From Agrobacterium albertimagni AOL15 (lineage in GTDB: Bacteria > Pseudomonadota > Alphaproteobacteria > Rhizobiales > Rhizobiaceae): 64,000 nt of DNA. Below are positions 35,783 through 44,841 of the stretch, piece by piece. The notes beneath the pieces are model-generated. The model saw nothing but the letters and a program-made list of their open reading frames with translations, had not been told where the DNA came from and did no database searches. Position 1 is the stretch's first letter. Each line of letters opens with the position of its first letter. Location of the stretch: assembly GCF_000300855.1 (NCBI RefSeq), contig NZ_ALJF01000013.1, positions 248,001 to 312,000 of the forward strand. Reading direction: 5' to 3'. The translations under genes were made by a program, and so were the position numbers.

Positions 35783-35981
35783 CCCCCCTCTGTCCTGCCG
35801 GACATCTCCCCCACACGGGGGGAGAGCGGGACCCCGCCGACCTCGGAACCAGCGGTAAGCCACAGGAAGATTGAGCAAGATCCGTCCGCGCGCAGCTGTG
35901 TCGCTCTGGTCGTGTGCCGTAGCGCATGCGTCCCCACTCTCCCCCTGTGTGGGGGAGATGTCACGAAGTGACAAAGGGGGG
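35783..35981. repeat. RIME-like inverted doublet, right of DUF559 gene
   Basis: Left module (35783-35842) is nearly identical to 35133-35190. The right module (about 35931-35981) is nearly identical to 35242-35293, including the adjoining GCGCATGCGTCCCC and CGCGCCGCAGCCA flanks. Orientation is the same as the other doublet, so the pair are direct repeats around the DUF559 gene. This explains most of the 304 bases before cysS. Confidence 0.85.
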
Positions 35982-36007
35982 TAAACCGCGCCGCAGCCAG
36001 AACCATT

Positions 36008-37492
36008 TTACCGTTTGACCTCCCAGGTCGTCACCCGCTCGCCGGTCTCCTTGTCCTTGCCGTCCTTGAGCTGGATGCCCTTGGCAGCGAGCTCGTCGCG
36101 GATGCGGTCGGCCTCGGGAAAATTCTTCGCCTTCAGCATTTCGAGCCGCATGTCGACGAGCGCTTGGACAGCGGCGGAGAGATCGTCGCTGACTTCCGCC
36201 TTCTTCGGCGCGACGCCGAGCAGGGCGGCGGAGGCTGCGAACAACGGCAGTTTCGAAGGGTCGGCATTAGCCGCCTGGGCCAGCGCATGAACCGCCTGGA
36301 CGGCCGCGACCGTGTTCAGGTCGTCGGAGAGGGCTTCGAGAATGGATGTATCCGGGGCCACGTCGCCGGCATCGCCCGCCGGCCACTTCGCCAACAGACG
36401 TTCTGCCTCCTCCAGCCGCTTCACCGAAAAATCGATCGGCTCGCGGTAATGCGTCATCAGCATCGCGAGCCTCAGCACTTCACCCGGCCACTTGCGGCCG
36501 CCGAATTTCTCGGTCGCAAGCAACTCGTTGATCGTGACGAAGTTGCCTTCCGACTTCGACATCTTGCGGCCTTCGACCTGCAGGAAGCCGTTATGCATCC
36601 ATACTGTGGCCATCAGGTCGTTGTCGAAGGCACAGCAGGACTGGGCGATCTCGTTTTCGTGGTGTGGGAAGATCAGATCGAGCCCGCCGCCATGGATGTC
36701 GAACTGGTGCGGCTTGGACTTGGCCTTCGGCGAGAGCCTATCTTTGATCTCTTCCCAGAGATAGCGGTCGGACATGGCCGAGCATTCGATATGCCAGCCG
36801 GGACGCCCATAGATCGGCGTGGTGGTCTTCTCAAAGGTAAAGCTCGCCTGCCAGCCGGGCTCGGTATCGGCAGACTGCTTCCACAGAACGAAATCGGCCG
36901 GGTTCATCTTGTGGCTTTCGACAGCGACGCGCGCACCCGCCTGCTGGTCTTCCAGCTTGCGCTTCGACAGCATGCCGTAATCCGCCATGGAGGCGGTCGA
37001 AAACAGCACTTCGTGACCCTCGGATCCGTGCGCGACATAGGCATGGCCCATGTCCAGCAGCCGCTGGATGATCGTGATCATCTGGCGAATGTTGTCGGTG
37101 GCCCGCGGCTCGACGGTCGGCTTCAGGCAGCCGAGCGCCGCGACATCCTCGTGGAACTGGCTTTCCGTCTTGCCGGTCACGGCGCGGATCGCCTCGTTGA
37201 GGCTCATCGAACCATCGGCGATCTGGTTGCCGAAATCGCGCAATGCCCTCGCATTGATCTTGTCGTCAACGTCGGTGATGTTGCGAACATAGGTGATCTG
37301 GTCCGCCCCATAGGTGTGCCGAAGCAGCCGGTAGAGCACGTCGAAGACGATCACGGGCCGCGCATTGCCGATATGGGCGAAGTCGTAGACGGTCGCGCCG
37401 CAGACATACATGCGCACATGGTCGGGATCGATCGGCTCGAAGTCGACCTTCTCGCGTGTGAGCGTGTTGTAAAGCTTAAGGCCGCCGGCCAT
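36008..37492 (-). CDS. cysS: Cysteinyl-tRNA synthetase
   Basis: Charges tRNA-Cys; class I synthetase, 494 residues. The HIGH-like motif is [17 protein letters not shown], with a metal-binding Cys in YVCGATVYD. The zinc site continues in WHIECSAM and [18 protein letters not shown], and the KMSKS loop is [11 protein letters not shown]. The start is ATG 37492 ([15 protein letters not shown]) with GGGAG upstream; the 16-residue extension to 37540 is not needed. It stands alone on this strand, ending beside a repeat doublet. Confidence 0.97.
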   Translation of the reverse strand: MAGGLKLYNTLTREKVDFEPIDPDHVRMYVCGATVYDFAHIGNARPVIVFDVLYRLLRHTYGADQITYVRNITDVDDKINARALRDFGNQIADGSMSLNEAIRAVTGKTESQFHEDVAALGCLKPTVEPRATDNIRQMITIIQRLLDMGHAYVAHGSEGHEVLFSTASMADYGMLSKRKLEDQQAGARVAVESHKMNPADFVLWKQSADTEPGWQASFTFEKTTTPIYGRPGWHIECSAMSDRYLWEEIKDRLSPKAKSKPHQFDIHGGGLDLIFPHHENEIAQSCCAFDNDLMATVWMHNGFLQVEGRKMSKSEGNFVTINELLATEKFGGRKWPGEVLRLAMLMTHYREPIDFSVKRLEEAERLLAKWPAGDAGDVAPDTSILEALSDDLNTVAAVQAVHALAQAANADPSKLPLFAASAALLGVAPKKAEVSDDLSAAVQALVDMRLEMLKAKNFPEADRIRDELAAKGIQLKDGKDKETGERVTTWEVKR

Positions 37493-37709
37493 GTGAAACT
37501 CCCAGAATGATGTACCCGGCTGGACCGGGTCGTTTGTCATCTGGGGCTATGCAGGAGACGAAAACGGCCAGGCCAGCGAATGCGCTAGCGAATAATGATC
37601 CCGCAAATGGTGCAGAGGCTCGTTTTCATGGGCGTTGTTATGCCGCGCGGCGCGAACTTGGTCAAGGGCGCTGCTTTGTGTCGAAATAGGGCGTGAGGAG
37701 GAGCGGTCG

Positions 37710-37751
37710 ATGTTGATAGTTGCTCTTCAGGTTAAGTCTTTTTCAAGGTAA
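37710..37751 (+). other. Possible leader peptide (13 codons) before the GGDEF gene
   Basis: ATG 37710 follows GAGGAGGAG, the strongest ribosome-binding signal in this gap, and opens MLIVALQVKSFSR before TAA. It ends 46 bases before the GGDEF start, whose own site is weaker. It could be a translational control element or chance. The rest of 37493-37797 shows nothing else. Confidence 0.3.
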
Positions 37752-37797
37752 CTCCCCCTAGCGTGGTACTCCCCCGCCTTCGGAGATGATCTTCGGC

Positions 37798-39036
37798 ATG
37801 GACCACACGCTGCATTTGCCTACCATCATGATCGTCCATGCGCTCATCACATTCATCTCGACTGTGGTGACGATCTACATGTGGTCGCGCAATCGGGGCA
37901 GCCGGATCCTGCCTCTGCTGGTTGCGGCGGGGATCGCCGCCTGTGCTGCCATGTTGCTGCATTCCGCGCGCAACGTGCTGCCGCTCTTCCTGTCCTCCGG
38001 CATTGGTCTCGGCCTTGGTGCGCTCGCCGTCGGCTTCTATTGGCAGGCGGTCGTCGCGTTCGAGGGTGGCAAGGTATCCCTGGCCAAGGCCTCCGCGGGC
38101 ACGGCCATCTGGACGGCGCTGTTGCTCACGCCTGTCTTCCACCAGTCGATCGAGGTGCGCACCACCGTACTGGGGCTGATCGTTGCTGGCTATTGCTTCC
38201 TGACCGCGCGTGAGATCTTGGAGAGGGCCAGGGTCGAACCGCTGCCCTCCCGTTCGATCGCTGCCCTCGCCAATATCATTCGCGGCACCATCTGGCTGGC
38301 GCCCGCACCGCTGTCGCTCTTCGTCGGGCCGGCTTACGCGGCGGATGGCTCGACAGCCCCCTGGTTCGCCTATGTCGTTTTGTCGAACTCGATGATGATC
38401 GTGCTTTCGCTCGTCGCCCTGCTGATGCTGGCGAAGGAACGGGACGAACTCCGCTATCGCCTGGCGTCCGAGCGCGATCCGCTGACCAATCTCGCCAACC
38501 GGCGCACCTTCGTGGCGGAAGCCAAGGCCGCTCTCGGCCAAGAAGGCGGCACGAGCCTCCTCTTGCTCGACATCGATCACTTCAAGATCGTCAACGATAC
38601 CCATGGCCATGCCGCCGGAGATCAGGTGCTGATCGCCTTTTCGCGCGCCATCGAACGGCGCATGCCCAAAGGATGGCTCTTTGCCCGGCTGGGCGGTGAG
38701 GAATTCGCCTGTCTGTTGCCGCGTGTCGGGGTGCAAAAGGCGCTGGCGCTGGCAGAAGAGCTGCGCCTTGCGGTCGCAGACATGGCGATCTCGCCGCTCT
38801 CTCCCCTGCAGGTGACTGTCAGCATCGGTGTCGCCGAAGCCAATGCAAGCGGTGCCGATCTCGACATGCTGCTAGCCAGCGCCGATGCCGCCCTTTACCG
38901 GGCCAAGGCGGATGGACGAAACTGCGTTCGGCTCTGTGAACCCGCGGTCTTGCTGGACGACACGGCAGCAACGCTCGCCCTTGCCGTGGGGAAGCCGGGT
39001 CGGTCGGCCCCCCGCATCCGTCGACGAGGCAAATGA
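37798..39036 (+). CDS. Membrane GGDEF protein, probable diguanylate cyclase
   Basis: A 412-residue protein with six to seven N-terminal membrane helices (about residues 5-215; for example ILPLLVAAGIAACAAMLLHS and LSNSMMIVLSLVALLML) and a cytoplasmic GGDEF domain. The domain starts at RDPLTNLANRRTFVAEA; LLLDIDHFKIVNDTHGHAAGD and the A-site RLGGEEFACLL look catalytically competent. No RxxD inhibitory site precedes it. An ATG at 37786 exists too, but GGAG (37782-37785) is spaced for 37798. The end abuts the convergent EamA gene without a gap. Confidence 0.9.
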   Translation: MDHTLHLPTIMIVHALITFISTVVTIYMWSRNRGSRILPLLVAAGIAACAAMLLHSARNVLPLFLSSGIGLGLGALAVGFYWQAVVAFEGGKVSLAKASAGTAIWTALLLTPVFHQSIEVRTTVLGLIVAGYCFLTAREILERARVEPLPSRSIAALANIIRGTIWLAPAPLSLFVGPAYAADGSTAPWFAYVVLSNSMMIVLSLVALLMLAKERDELRYRLASERDPLTNLANRRTFVAEAKAALGQEGGTSLLLLDIDHFKIVNDTHGHAAGDQVLIAFSRAIERRMPKGWLFARLGGEEFACLLPRVGVQKALALAEELRLAVADMAISPLSPLQVTVSIGVAEANASGADLDMLLASADAALYRAKADGRNCVRLCEPAVLLDDTAATLALAVGKPGRSAPRIRRRGK

Positions 39037-39915
39037 TCAGGCGGCGGCGCGCACCGGGCGGACCAGTCCCAGCACCAGCGCACATCCGGCGATGATCACG
39101 GCCCCACCCACCAGCTGCAGCACCGTCAGCGGTTCGTCGAGCACGAGAGCCCCGACCAGCACGGCAACGACGGTCACGACGAATTCGACGCTGATCGCGG
39201 CCGTCGCGCCGATGCTTTTGACCAGACCGAAATAAAGCACATAGGTCAGCGCGCTCATCAGGGCTGCGAGCGCCACGAGATAGAGGTAGTCGATTGCTGC
39301 AGGCGTGCCGGGAACAGGCACGAACCATAGAAGCGGCAGGGTCAGGATTCCACCGGCGATGAAGGAGCCGATGGTCACTTCCCACGGACCGGTGCCGGAC
39401 AGATGGCGGCTGGCATAATTGCTACCGAAGGCGGCCGAGAAGGTCGAGCCGACCATCGCCGCACAGCCGAGGAGGAATGTTGCGGTCACGGGGACGGCCG
39501 GGAAACCGACGAGCATGATGATCCCGATGGTCCCCAGAACGAGCCCGAGCACCCGCGTCGACGTGATCCGCTCCAGCCCCCAGACCTGGGCGATGACCAT
39601 GGAGAAGAGCGGGATCGACGCAACGAAGATCGCGGCCATCGCCGTGCCGATCAGCGGCGTTGCATAGGATAGCCCCACCAGCTGCCCCGCCACTGTCGTC
39701 GCGCCGACGATCGAGAACGGCAGCCAGCCTGCTCCGAAGTCGAGCCGGCGTCGCATCCCTTTTGCAATCACGTAAAGCAGGGCGCCGGCAATGAAGCAGC
39801 GGAAGGTCACCGCTCCGATCCAGCCGAAGGCATCGACGACATGCAGGAGCAGCAGGAACGACAGCCCCCAGGCCAGAGACAGATAGGCATAAGCGGCGAA
39901 ATCTCTGGGCGACAT
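39037..39915 (-). CDS. DMT-superfamily (EamA) transporter
   Basis: A 292-residue ten-helix permease with two EamA repeats; the second ends SIGATAAISVEFVVTVVAVLVGALVLDEPLTVLQLVGGAVII, a hallmark segment (shown in two parts by its Pro and Gly breaks). Substrate unknown. The start is ATG 39915 with AGGA upstream; the longer frame overlaps the SDR gene antiphase. It is 49 bases after the SDR stop on the same strand, so the two may be co-transcribed. Confidence 0.88.
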   Translation of the reverse strand: MSPRDFAAYAYLSLAWGLSFLLLLHVVDAFGWIGAVTFRCFIAGALLYVIAKGMRRRLDFGAGWLPFSIVGATTVAGQLVGLSYATPLIGTAMAAIFVASIPLFSMVIAQVWGLERITSTRVLGLVLGTIGIIMLVGFPAVPVTATFLLGCAAMVGSTFSAAFGSNYASRHLSGTGPWEVTIGSFIAGGILTLPLLWFVPVPGTPAAIDYLYLVALAALMSALTYVLYFGLVKSIGATAAISVEFVVTVVAVLVGALVLDEPLTVLQLVGGAVIIAGCALVLGLVRPVRAAA

Positions 39916-39964
39916 GGGTGATCCTGCTGTTGGTCGGCCGCCGGTTGGGTGGAGGTGCGGGTGC

Positions 39965-40705
39965 TTACTCCGGCATGCGGTAGTCGACCATCTTGCCTTC
40001 GCGAACGATGAAGAGCTTGCCGGTTTCCGTCTGGTCCGGGCCGACGAGCGGCAGGAGTTTGGCGGCGACTTCGGAAGGGTGTGGCAACGTCTCGGGATCT
40101 TCGCCCGGCATGGCCTGGGCGCGCATGGCGGTGCGGGTAGCCCCCGGATCGACCGACAGGACACGAAGCGGCAGACGCTGTGTTTCGCCCGCCCATGTGC
40201 GCGCCAGCGCCTCGACTGCTGCCTTGGAGGCGGAGTAAGGACCCCAGAACGGGCGGCACTTGTGGGCAGCACCCGAAGAGAGGATCAGCGCACGGCCCTG
40301 GTCCGATTTGATCAGCAGCGGCTCGAGTGAGCGGATGAGGCGCCAGGTGGCGGTCACGTTGATGGTCATGACCTTGTCGAACACCTTGGCCTCGACATGG
40401 CCGATCGGTGCGATCACGCCGAGCACGCCGGCATTCAGGACAGCGATATCGAGCTTGCCCCAGCGATCGAAGATATGGCCGCCGAGCTGGTCGATCGCCG
40501 CCATGTCTGCGAGATCGAAGGGGACCAGCGTCGCCGTACCGCCAACCGCCTTTATCGCGTCATCAAGCTCTTCCAGGCCACCCACGGTGCGGGCACAGGC
40601 GATCACATGCGCGCCGGCCTTGGCGAGTTCGATCGCGGTGAAATAGCCGATGCCGCGCGAGGCGCCGGTGACGAGCGCAAGCCGTCCCTTGAGGTCGATG
40701 GTCAT
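39965..40705 (-). CDS. Short-chain dehydrogenase/reductase
   Basis: A 246-residue Rossmann-fold oxidoreductase. Features: the cofactor loop ALVTGASRGIGYFTAIELAK near the N-terminus, NAG in AVLNAGVLGVIAP, and the catalytic Ser in ILSSGAAHKC with the Tyr and Lys in YSASKAAVEALAR. The C-terminal VDPGATRTAMRAQAMPG also fits classical SDRs. Substrate cannot be inferred. The MITE-like repeat 40724-40821 lies in the gap upstream of it, between it and purF. Confidence 0.9.
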   Translation of the reverse strand: MTIDLKGRLALVTGASRGIGYFTAIELAKAGAHVIACARTVGGLEELDDAIKAVGGTATLVPFDLADMAAIDQLGGHIFDRWGKLDIAVLNAGVLGVIAPIGHVEAKVFDKVMTINVTATWRLIRSLEPLLIKSDQGRALILSSGAAHKCRPFWGPYSASKAAVEALARTWAGETQRLPLRVLSVDPGATRTAMRAQAMPGEDPETLPHPSEVAAKLLPLVGPDQTETGKLFIVREGKMVDYRMPE

Positions 40706-40723
40706 GGTCTGTCCTGTATCCCT

Positions 40724-40821
40724 AGAGCATGTCCAGCTTAAGCCGGATCACATGCTCTATCTCCTTGTTTTAACGCAGTCCGGACGCAAAACCGCTGGCG
40801 CACTTTTGCTGGACCTGCTCT
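40724..40821. repeat. 98-bp MITE-like element with 14-bp terminal inverted repeats
   Basis: The ends AGAGCATGTCCAGC and GCTGGACCTGCTCT are inverted copies with one mismatch. Internally ACATGCTCT (40750-40758) repeats the left end inverted, and the core has GTCCGGACGCAAAACCGCTG. The sequence is of a type I recognise as a dispersed Rhizobiaceae repeat. It ends 5 bases from the purF stop and could act as its terminator. Confidence 0.7.
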
Positions 40822-40826
40822 GGAGC

Positions 40827-42317
40827 TCAGCCGTTGGCGGCGAGCATGCTTTCCTTGCGGCCGGGCTTCTCGCTCTCCTTGTCGACGAGGCGCGTCGGAT
40901 AGTCGCCGGTGAAATAGTGGTCGGTGAATTGCGGGTTGGCAGGATCACGCGGTGCGCCGCCAACCGCTGTGTAGAGACCGTCGATCGACAGGAAGGCAAG
41001 CGAGTCCGCGCCGATATACTTCGCCATCGCCTCGTCGCCCGCATACTGATTGGCAAGCAGCTTGTCCCGATCCGGCGTGTCGATGCCGTAAAAGTCAGGA
41101 TGGAAGATCATCGGCGAGGCGACGCGGATATGCACTTCCTTGGCGCCGGCATCGCGGATCATCTGCACGATCTTCAGCGAGGTAGTGCCGCGCACGATGG
41201 AATCGTCCACCAGCACCACGCGCTTGCCCTCGATCATCGCCCGGTTGGCCGAATGCTTGAGCTTGACCCCAAAGGCGCGGATCTGCTGTGTCGGCTCGAT
41301 GAAGGTCCGGCCGACATAATGGTTGCGGATGATGCCGTATTCGAAGGGAATGCCGCTCTGCTGGGCATAGCCGAGGGCCGCCGGTGTGCCGCCATCCGGC
41401 ACGGGCACCACGACATCGGCTTCGACCGGTGCTTCCTTGGCGAGGTTCATGCCGGCATTCTTGCGGGTGGTGTAGACGTTGCGGCCGGCAACGACCGAGT
41501 CCGGGCGGGCGAAATAGACATACTCGAACAGGCAGACCCGTTCCGGCTGCGGACGCGCCGGCATGCGGGATTCGATCGTCACAGAGCCATCGGCCTGCGT
41601 TTCGCAGATGATCACTTCGCCGTTCTTCACGTCACGGACAAACTTCGCGCCGATGATGTCGAGCGCACAGGTCTCCGAACAGAAGATCGGCTTGCCGTCG
41701 AGTTCACCCATGACGAGCGGACGGATGCCGATCGGGTCGCGGGCGGCAATCAGCTTGGTGCGGGTGAGCGCGATCATCGCATAGCCGCCTTCCATCTGGC
41801 GGATTGCATCGATGAAACGATCGGTGGTCGAGGCATGGCGCGAGCGGGCGATCAGATGCAGAACGACTTCGGTATCCGAGGTAGACTGGCAGATCGCGCC
41901 GGTCGCAATGATCTGGCGGCGCAGCGTAAGCCCGTTGGTGAAGTTGCCGTTATGGGCAATGGCAATGCCGCCTTCTTCGAGCTCGGCAAAAAGCGGCTGA
42001 ACGTTGCGCAGGGCCACTTCGCCTGTGGTCGAATAGCGCGTGTGGCCGATCGCCTGCGGACCCGGAAGTTTCGCGAGGGTCGCCGGATTGGTGTAGTGGT
42101 CACCGACAAGGCCCATGTGCTTTTCGGTGTAGAACTGGCGCCCGTCGAAGGAGACTATGCCGGCTGCCTCCTGGCCGCGATGCTGTAGCGCGTGCAGACC
42201 GAGCGCGGTCAGGGTTGCAGCATCCGGATGACCGAGAATGCCGAACACGCCGCATTCCTCGTGGAACTTGTCGTCCTGGCTGCCATAGACGACGTAAGAA
42301 GGGCTGATCTGCTTCAT
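40827..42317 (-). CDS. purF: Amidophosphoribosyltransferase
   Basis: First committed enzyme of purine synthesis: transfers glutamine ammonia to PRPP to form phosphoribosylamine. The 496-residue protein has the N-terminal nucleophile glutaminase domain. Its catalytic Cys in HEECGVFGILG lies behind a short propeptide, so processing or an internal Cys is expected; HRGQEAAGI and GHTRYSTTG follow. The phosphoribosyltransferase domain has the PRPP loop VLVDDSIVRGTTSLKIV. The start is ATG 42317 (MKQISPSYVVYG); the upstream 28 residues are not conserved-looking. It lies downstream of cvpA, the classical neighbour. Confidence 0.96.
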   Translation of the reverse strand: MKQISPSYVVYGSQDDKFHEECGVFGILGHPDAATLTALGLHALQHRGQEAAGIVSFDGRQFYTEKHMGLVGDHYTNPATLAKLPGPQAIGHTRYSTTGEVALRNVQPLFAELEEGGIAIAHNGNFTNGLTLRRQIIATGAICQSTSDTEVVLHLIARSRHASTTDRFIDAIRQMEGGYAMIALTRTKLIAARDPIGIRPLVMGELDGKPIFCSETCALDIIGAKFVRDVKNGEVIICETQADGSVTIESRMPARPQPERVCLFEYVYFARPDSVVAGRNVYTTRKNAGMNLAKEAPVEADVVVPVPDGGTPAALGYAQQSGIPFEYGIIRNHYVGRTFIEPTQQIRAFGVKLKHSANRAMIEGKRVVLVDDSIVRGTTSLKIVQMIRDAGAKEVHIRVASPMIFHPDFYGIDTPDRDKLLANQYAGDEAMAKYIGADSLAFLSIDGLYTAVGGAPRDPANPQFTDHYFTGDYPTRLVDKESEKPGRKESMLAANG

Positions 42318-42443
42318 GGCGAGGGCCTTTGCTCCGGGGACAGACGCGGGATGCTGCGCTTTGAACAGGGAAGCCGCCGGTCTGTCCCGATCCGGCGGCA
42401 TCTGTGTCTTGTCTCAAGTCGCGCGGCCGAAGCCGCGAGAGGA

Positions 42444-43037
42444 TCAGTTGTTCTGGGCCGGAGCCTGTTCTGGCGCCTGCTCGGCGGGAGCCGTTTCGCC
42501 GGCCGCACCGGCTTCCGGCTCGTCGCGGCCGAGGATGCGCTCGCGGATCTGCGGCTCGATGTCTTCAGGCAGGACTGCCTCGAGTTTCTGCACGAGCGAA
42601 TCGAGGAAGGGTTTGGACTTGGAGTTGTTGACCCAGTCCGGTCGCTGCGGCTCGTTGATCAACCAGTTCCAGAAGGCCACCGCAACGACGAGCAACAGCA
42701 ACCCGCGGGCCGCGCCGAAGAGGAAGCCCAGCGTGCGGTCGAGGGCGCCGATGCGACTGTCGATGATGAAGTCGGCAATGCGCGAGGTAATGAAGGAAAT
42801 GATGATCAGCGCGATCAGGAAGATGATGCCGGCAGAGCCTGCCATCGCGATCCGCGGATCATCGGTATAGCTCATCACATAGGGAACGAGCAGGGGATAG
42901 AGGTAATAGGCGGCGGCAACCGAACCCGCCCAGCTCGCGATGGACAGCACTTCACGCGAGAAGCCGCGTACCATCGCCAGCACCGCTGAAAACAGGACGA
43001 CGCCGATGACGATACCGTCGAAAATTGTGATGGGCAT
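42444..43037 (-). CDS. cvpA: CvpA family membrane protein
   Basis: A 197-residue inner-membrane protein with four helices (ITIFDGIVIGVVLFSAVLA; VAAAYYLYPLLVPYVM; IIFLIALIIISFIT; GLLLLVVAVAFWNWLI), then a polar C-terminus ending in repeated Ala/Glu/Gln/Pro. CvpA is needed for colicin V production in E. coli and, in several bacteria, for bile or envelope stress tolerance. The start is ATG 43037 with GGAG ten bases upstream. It precedes purF, as in many proteobacteria. Confidence 0.92.
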   Translation of the reverse strand: MPITIFDGIVIGVVLFSAVLAMVRGFSREVLSIASWAGSVAAAYYLYPLLVPYVMSYTDDPRIAMAGSAGIIFLIALIIISFITSRIADFIIDSRIGALDRTLGFLFGAARGLLLLVVAVAFWNWLINEPQRPDWVNNSKSKPFLDSLVQKLEAVLPEDIEPQIRERILGRDEPEAGAAGETAPAEQAPEQAPAQNN

Positions 43038-43125
43038 AAATACCAACTCCAAGGCTGCCGGAAAAGACCGGCATTGATGTCACCGCGATTCCGCCGGAAC
43101 GCGTGAAACCACGCGTCGGACCGGA

Positions 43126-44529
43126 TCAACCGTCCTCCTGATCCGTGGGGGCTTTCAGCCGGGAACCGGCGATCCGCGCCACGAGATCGGGAAGGCTGTC
43201 CACTTCCCTCCATTTGCCAGCCGAACCCTTTGGAAGGTCCGGGGAGGCAGCCGGCAAGACCGCAGCGGAGAAACCGAGCTTTTCCGCCTCTTTCAGCCTT
43301 TGGGCCGTGTGGGCCACCGGCCTCACCGCCCCCGACAGGCTGACTTCGCCGAAATAGACGCAATCGGCCGGAAGGGCAATACCGGCCAGCGACGAAACCA
43401 GTGCCGAAGCGATTGCCATGTCGGCTGCCGGTTCACTGATCCGGTAGCCGCCGGCAACGTTCAGATAGACGTCATGCTGACCGAGCCTGATCCCGCAATG
43501 CGCCTCCAATACCGCCAAAATCATGGCGAGACGGGACGAATCCCAGCCGACGACCGCGCGACGCGGCGTGCCGAGCGAGGTGGCGGCCACCAGTGCCTGC
43601 ACCTCGACCAGCACGGGCCGCGTGCCCTCCATGCCGGCAAAGACAGCCGCACCCGGGGCTTTCTCGTTGCGTTCGCCGAGGAAGAGTTCGGAGGGATTGG
43701 CGACTTCACGCAGGCCCTTGTCCGACATTTCGAAGACGCCAATCTCGTCGGTCGGTCCGAAGCGGTTCTTCACCGTGCGCAGGATGCGATAGTGATGGCC
43801 GCGATCGCCTTCGAAATAGAGGACGGCATCGACCATGTGCTCGACGACGCGGGGACCGGCGATCTGCCCTTCCTTGGTGACATGGCCTACCAGCACCATG
43901 GTCGCGCCGGTCTGCTTGGCAAAGCGGATCATCGCCTGGACGCCGGTGCGCACCTGGGTCACGGTCCCCGGCGCACTGTCGGCGGTGTCGCTCCACAGCG
44001 TCTGGATCGAATCGATGATCACGAGATCCGGCCGCTTGCCTTCCGAGATGGTGGCGAGGATGTCCTCGACATTGGTTTCGGCGGCGAGCAGCACATCCGT
44101 ATCGGCAGCGCCCAGTCGCTGTGCGCGAAGCCGGACCTGCGCGACCGCTTCTTCGCCCGAGACATAGATCACCCGATGCCCGCGCCGCGCCAGCGCCGCC
44201 GCCGCCTGCATCAGGAGTGTCGACTTGCCGATGCCCGGGTCCCCGCCGATCAATACGGCCGAACCGCGCACGAAGCCGCCACCGGTTGCGCGATCGAGTT
44301 CGCCCATGCCGGTTGGAATGCGTGGCGCTTCCTCGATCTCGCCGGACAGCGAGGTGAGGGTGACGGGACGGCCCTTCTTCGGCGCCTTGCCGGGGCCCGA
44401 CCCGATCCCGCCCATCGGATCTTCCTCGACGATGGTGTTCCACTCGCCGCAGCCATCGCATTTGCCCGCCCAGCGGGAGTGCACCGTGCCGCAGTTCTGG
44501 CAGATGAATTGAGTCTTGGCTTTGGCCAT
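43126..44529 (-). CDS. radA: DNA repair protein RadA
   Basis: RadA is a RecA-like, DnaB-type helicase that promotes branch migration in recombination. The 467-residue protein has the N-terminal four-Cys zinc finger (CQNCGTVHSRWAGKCDGCGEW), Walker A GGDPGIGKSTLLMQ, the diagnostic VKNRFGPTDEIG (KNRFG motif) and a C-terminal Lon-like domain (YLNVAGGYRISEPAADMAIA). It lies between cvpA and alr, the standard alphaproteobacterial order, with a toxin-antitoxin pair inserted on the alr side only 3 bases from its start. Confidence 0.97.
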   Translation of the reverse strand: MAKAKTQFICQNCGTVHSRWAGKCDGCGEWNTIVEEDPMGGIGSGPGKAPKKGRPVTLTSLSGEIEEAPRIPTGMGELDRATGGGFVRGSAVLIGGDPGIGKSTLLMQAAAALARRGHRVIYVSGEEAVAQVRLRAQRLGAADTDVLLAAETNVEDILATISEGKRPDLVIIDSIQTLWSDTADSAPGTVTQVRTGVQAMIRFAKQTGATMVLVGHVTKEGQIAGPRVVEHMVDAVLYFEGDRGHHYRILRTVKNRFGPTDEIGVFEMSDKGLREVANPSELFLGERNEKAPGAAVFAGMEGTRPVLVEVQALVAATSLGTPRRAVVGWDSSRLAMILAVLEAHCGIRLGQHDVYLNVAGGYRISEPAADMAIASALVSSLAGIALPADCVYFGEVSLSGAVRPVAHTAQRLKEAEKLGFSAAVLPAASPDLPKGSAGKWREVDSLPDLVARIAGSRLKAPTDQEDG

Positions 44530-44532
44530 GAA

Positions 44533-44841
44533 TTACAGGTCGCTTTCGGGGAAATCGTCGGGGGAGATGTTTTGGTGGCCGTGCACGACGCGTAACACAG
44601 TGATCGCCTCATCAGAGATCGTGAAATAGATGCATCGGTTCTTGAAGGGAAAGGCTCTCAGTCCGGGGATGAATGAGCGAGGAGCGCCGGTGATACCCAG
44701 CTCTGCGATCCACTCCATCTTTCTGTTGATTTCGTGCAGAAGACGTTCAGCGGCGACGGGGTCAAATTCGAGGATGTAGTCATAATGCGCGCGAAGATCG
44801 CGGAGTGCCCTTTTGGTCAGCACCAGACGACGTGGTCCCAT
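44533..44841 (-). CDS. ParE/RelE-family toxin
   Basis: A 102-residue type II toxin. The fold signature is RLVLTKRALRDLRAHYDYI followed by AERLLHEINRKMEWIAELG, the strand GLRAFPFKNRCIYFTI and the terminal VLRVVHGHQ. ParE members poison gyrase and RelE members cleave mRNA; the helix pattern and ParD-type partner favour ParE. The start is ATG 44841, placed inside the antitoxin gene after GGAGG. It ends 3 bases before radA on the same strand. Confidence 0.88.
   Translation of the reverse strand: MGPRRLVLTKRALRDLRAHYDYILEFDPVAAERLLHEINRKMEWIAELGITGAPRSFIPGLRAFPFKNRCIYFTISDEAITVLRVVHGHQNISPDDFPESDL

Noticed and set aside
35704..36006. N-terminal extension of the DUF559 gene
   Set aside because: The frame stays open only because it reads repeat DNA (RGRVGTHALRH and GEMSGRTEGG type peptides); the conserved domain begins after ATG 35703.
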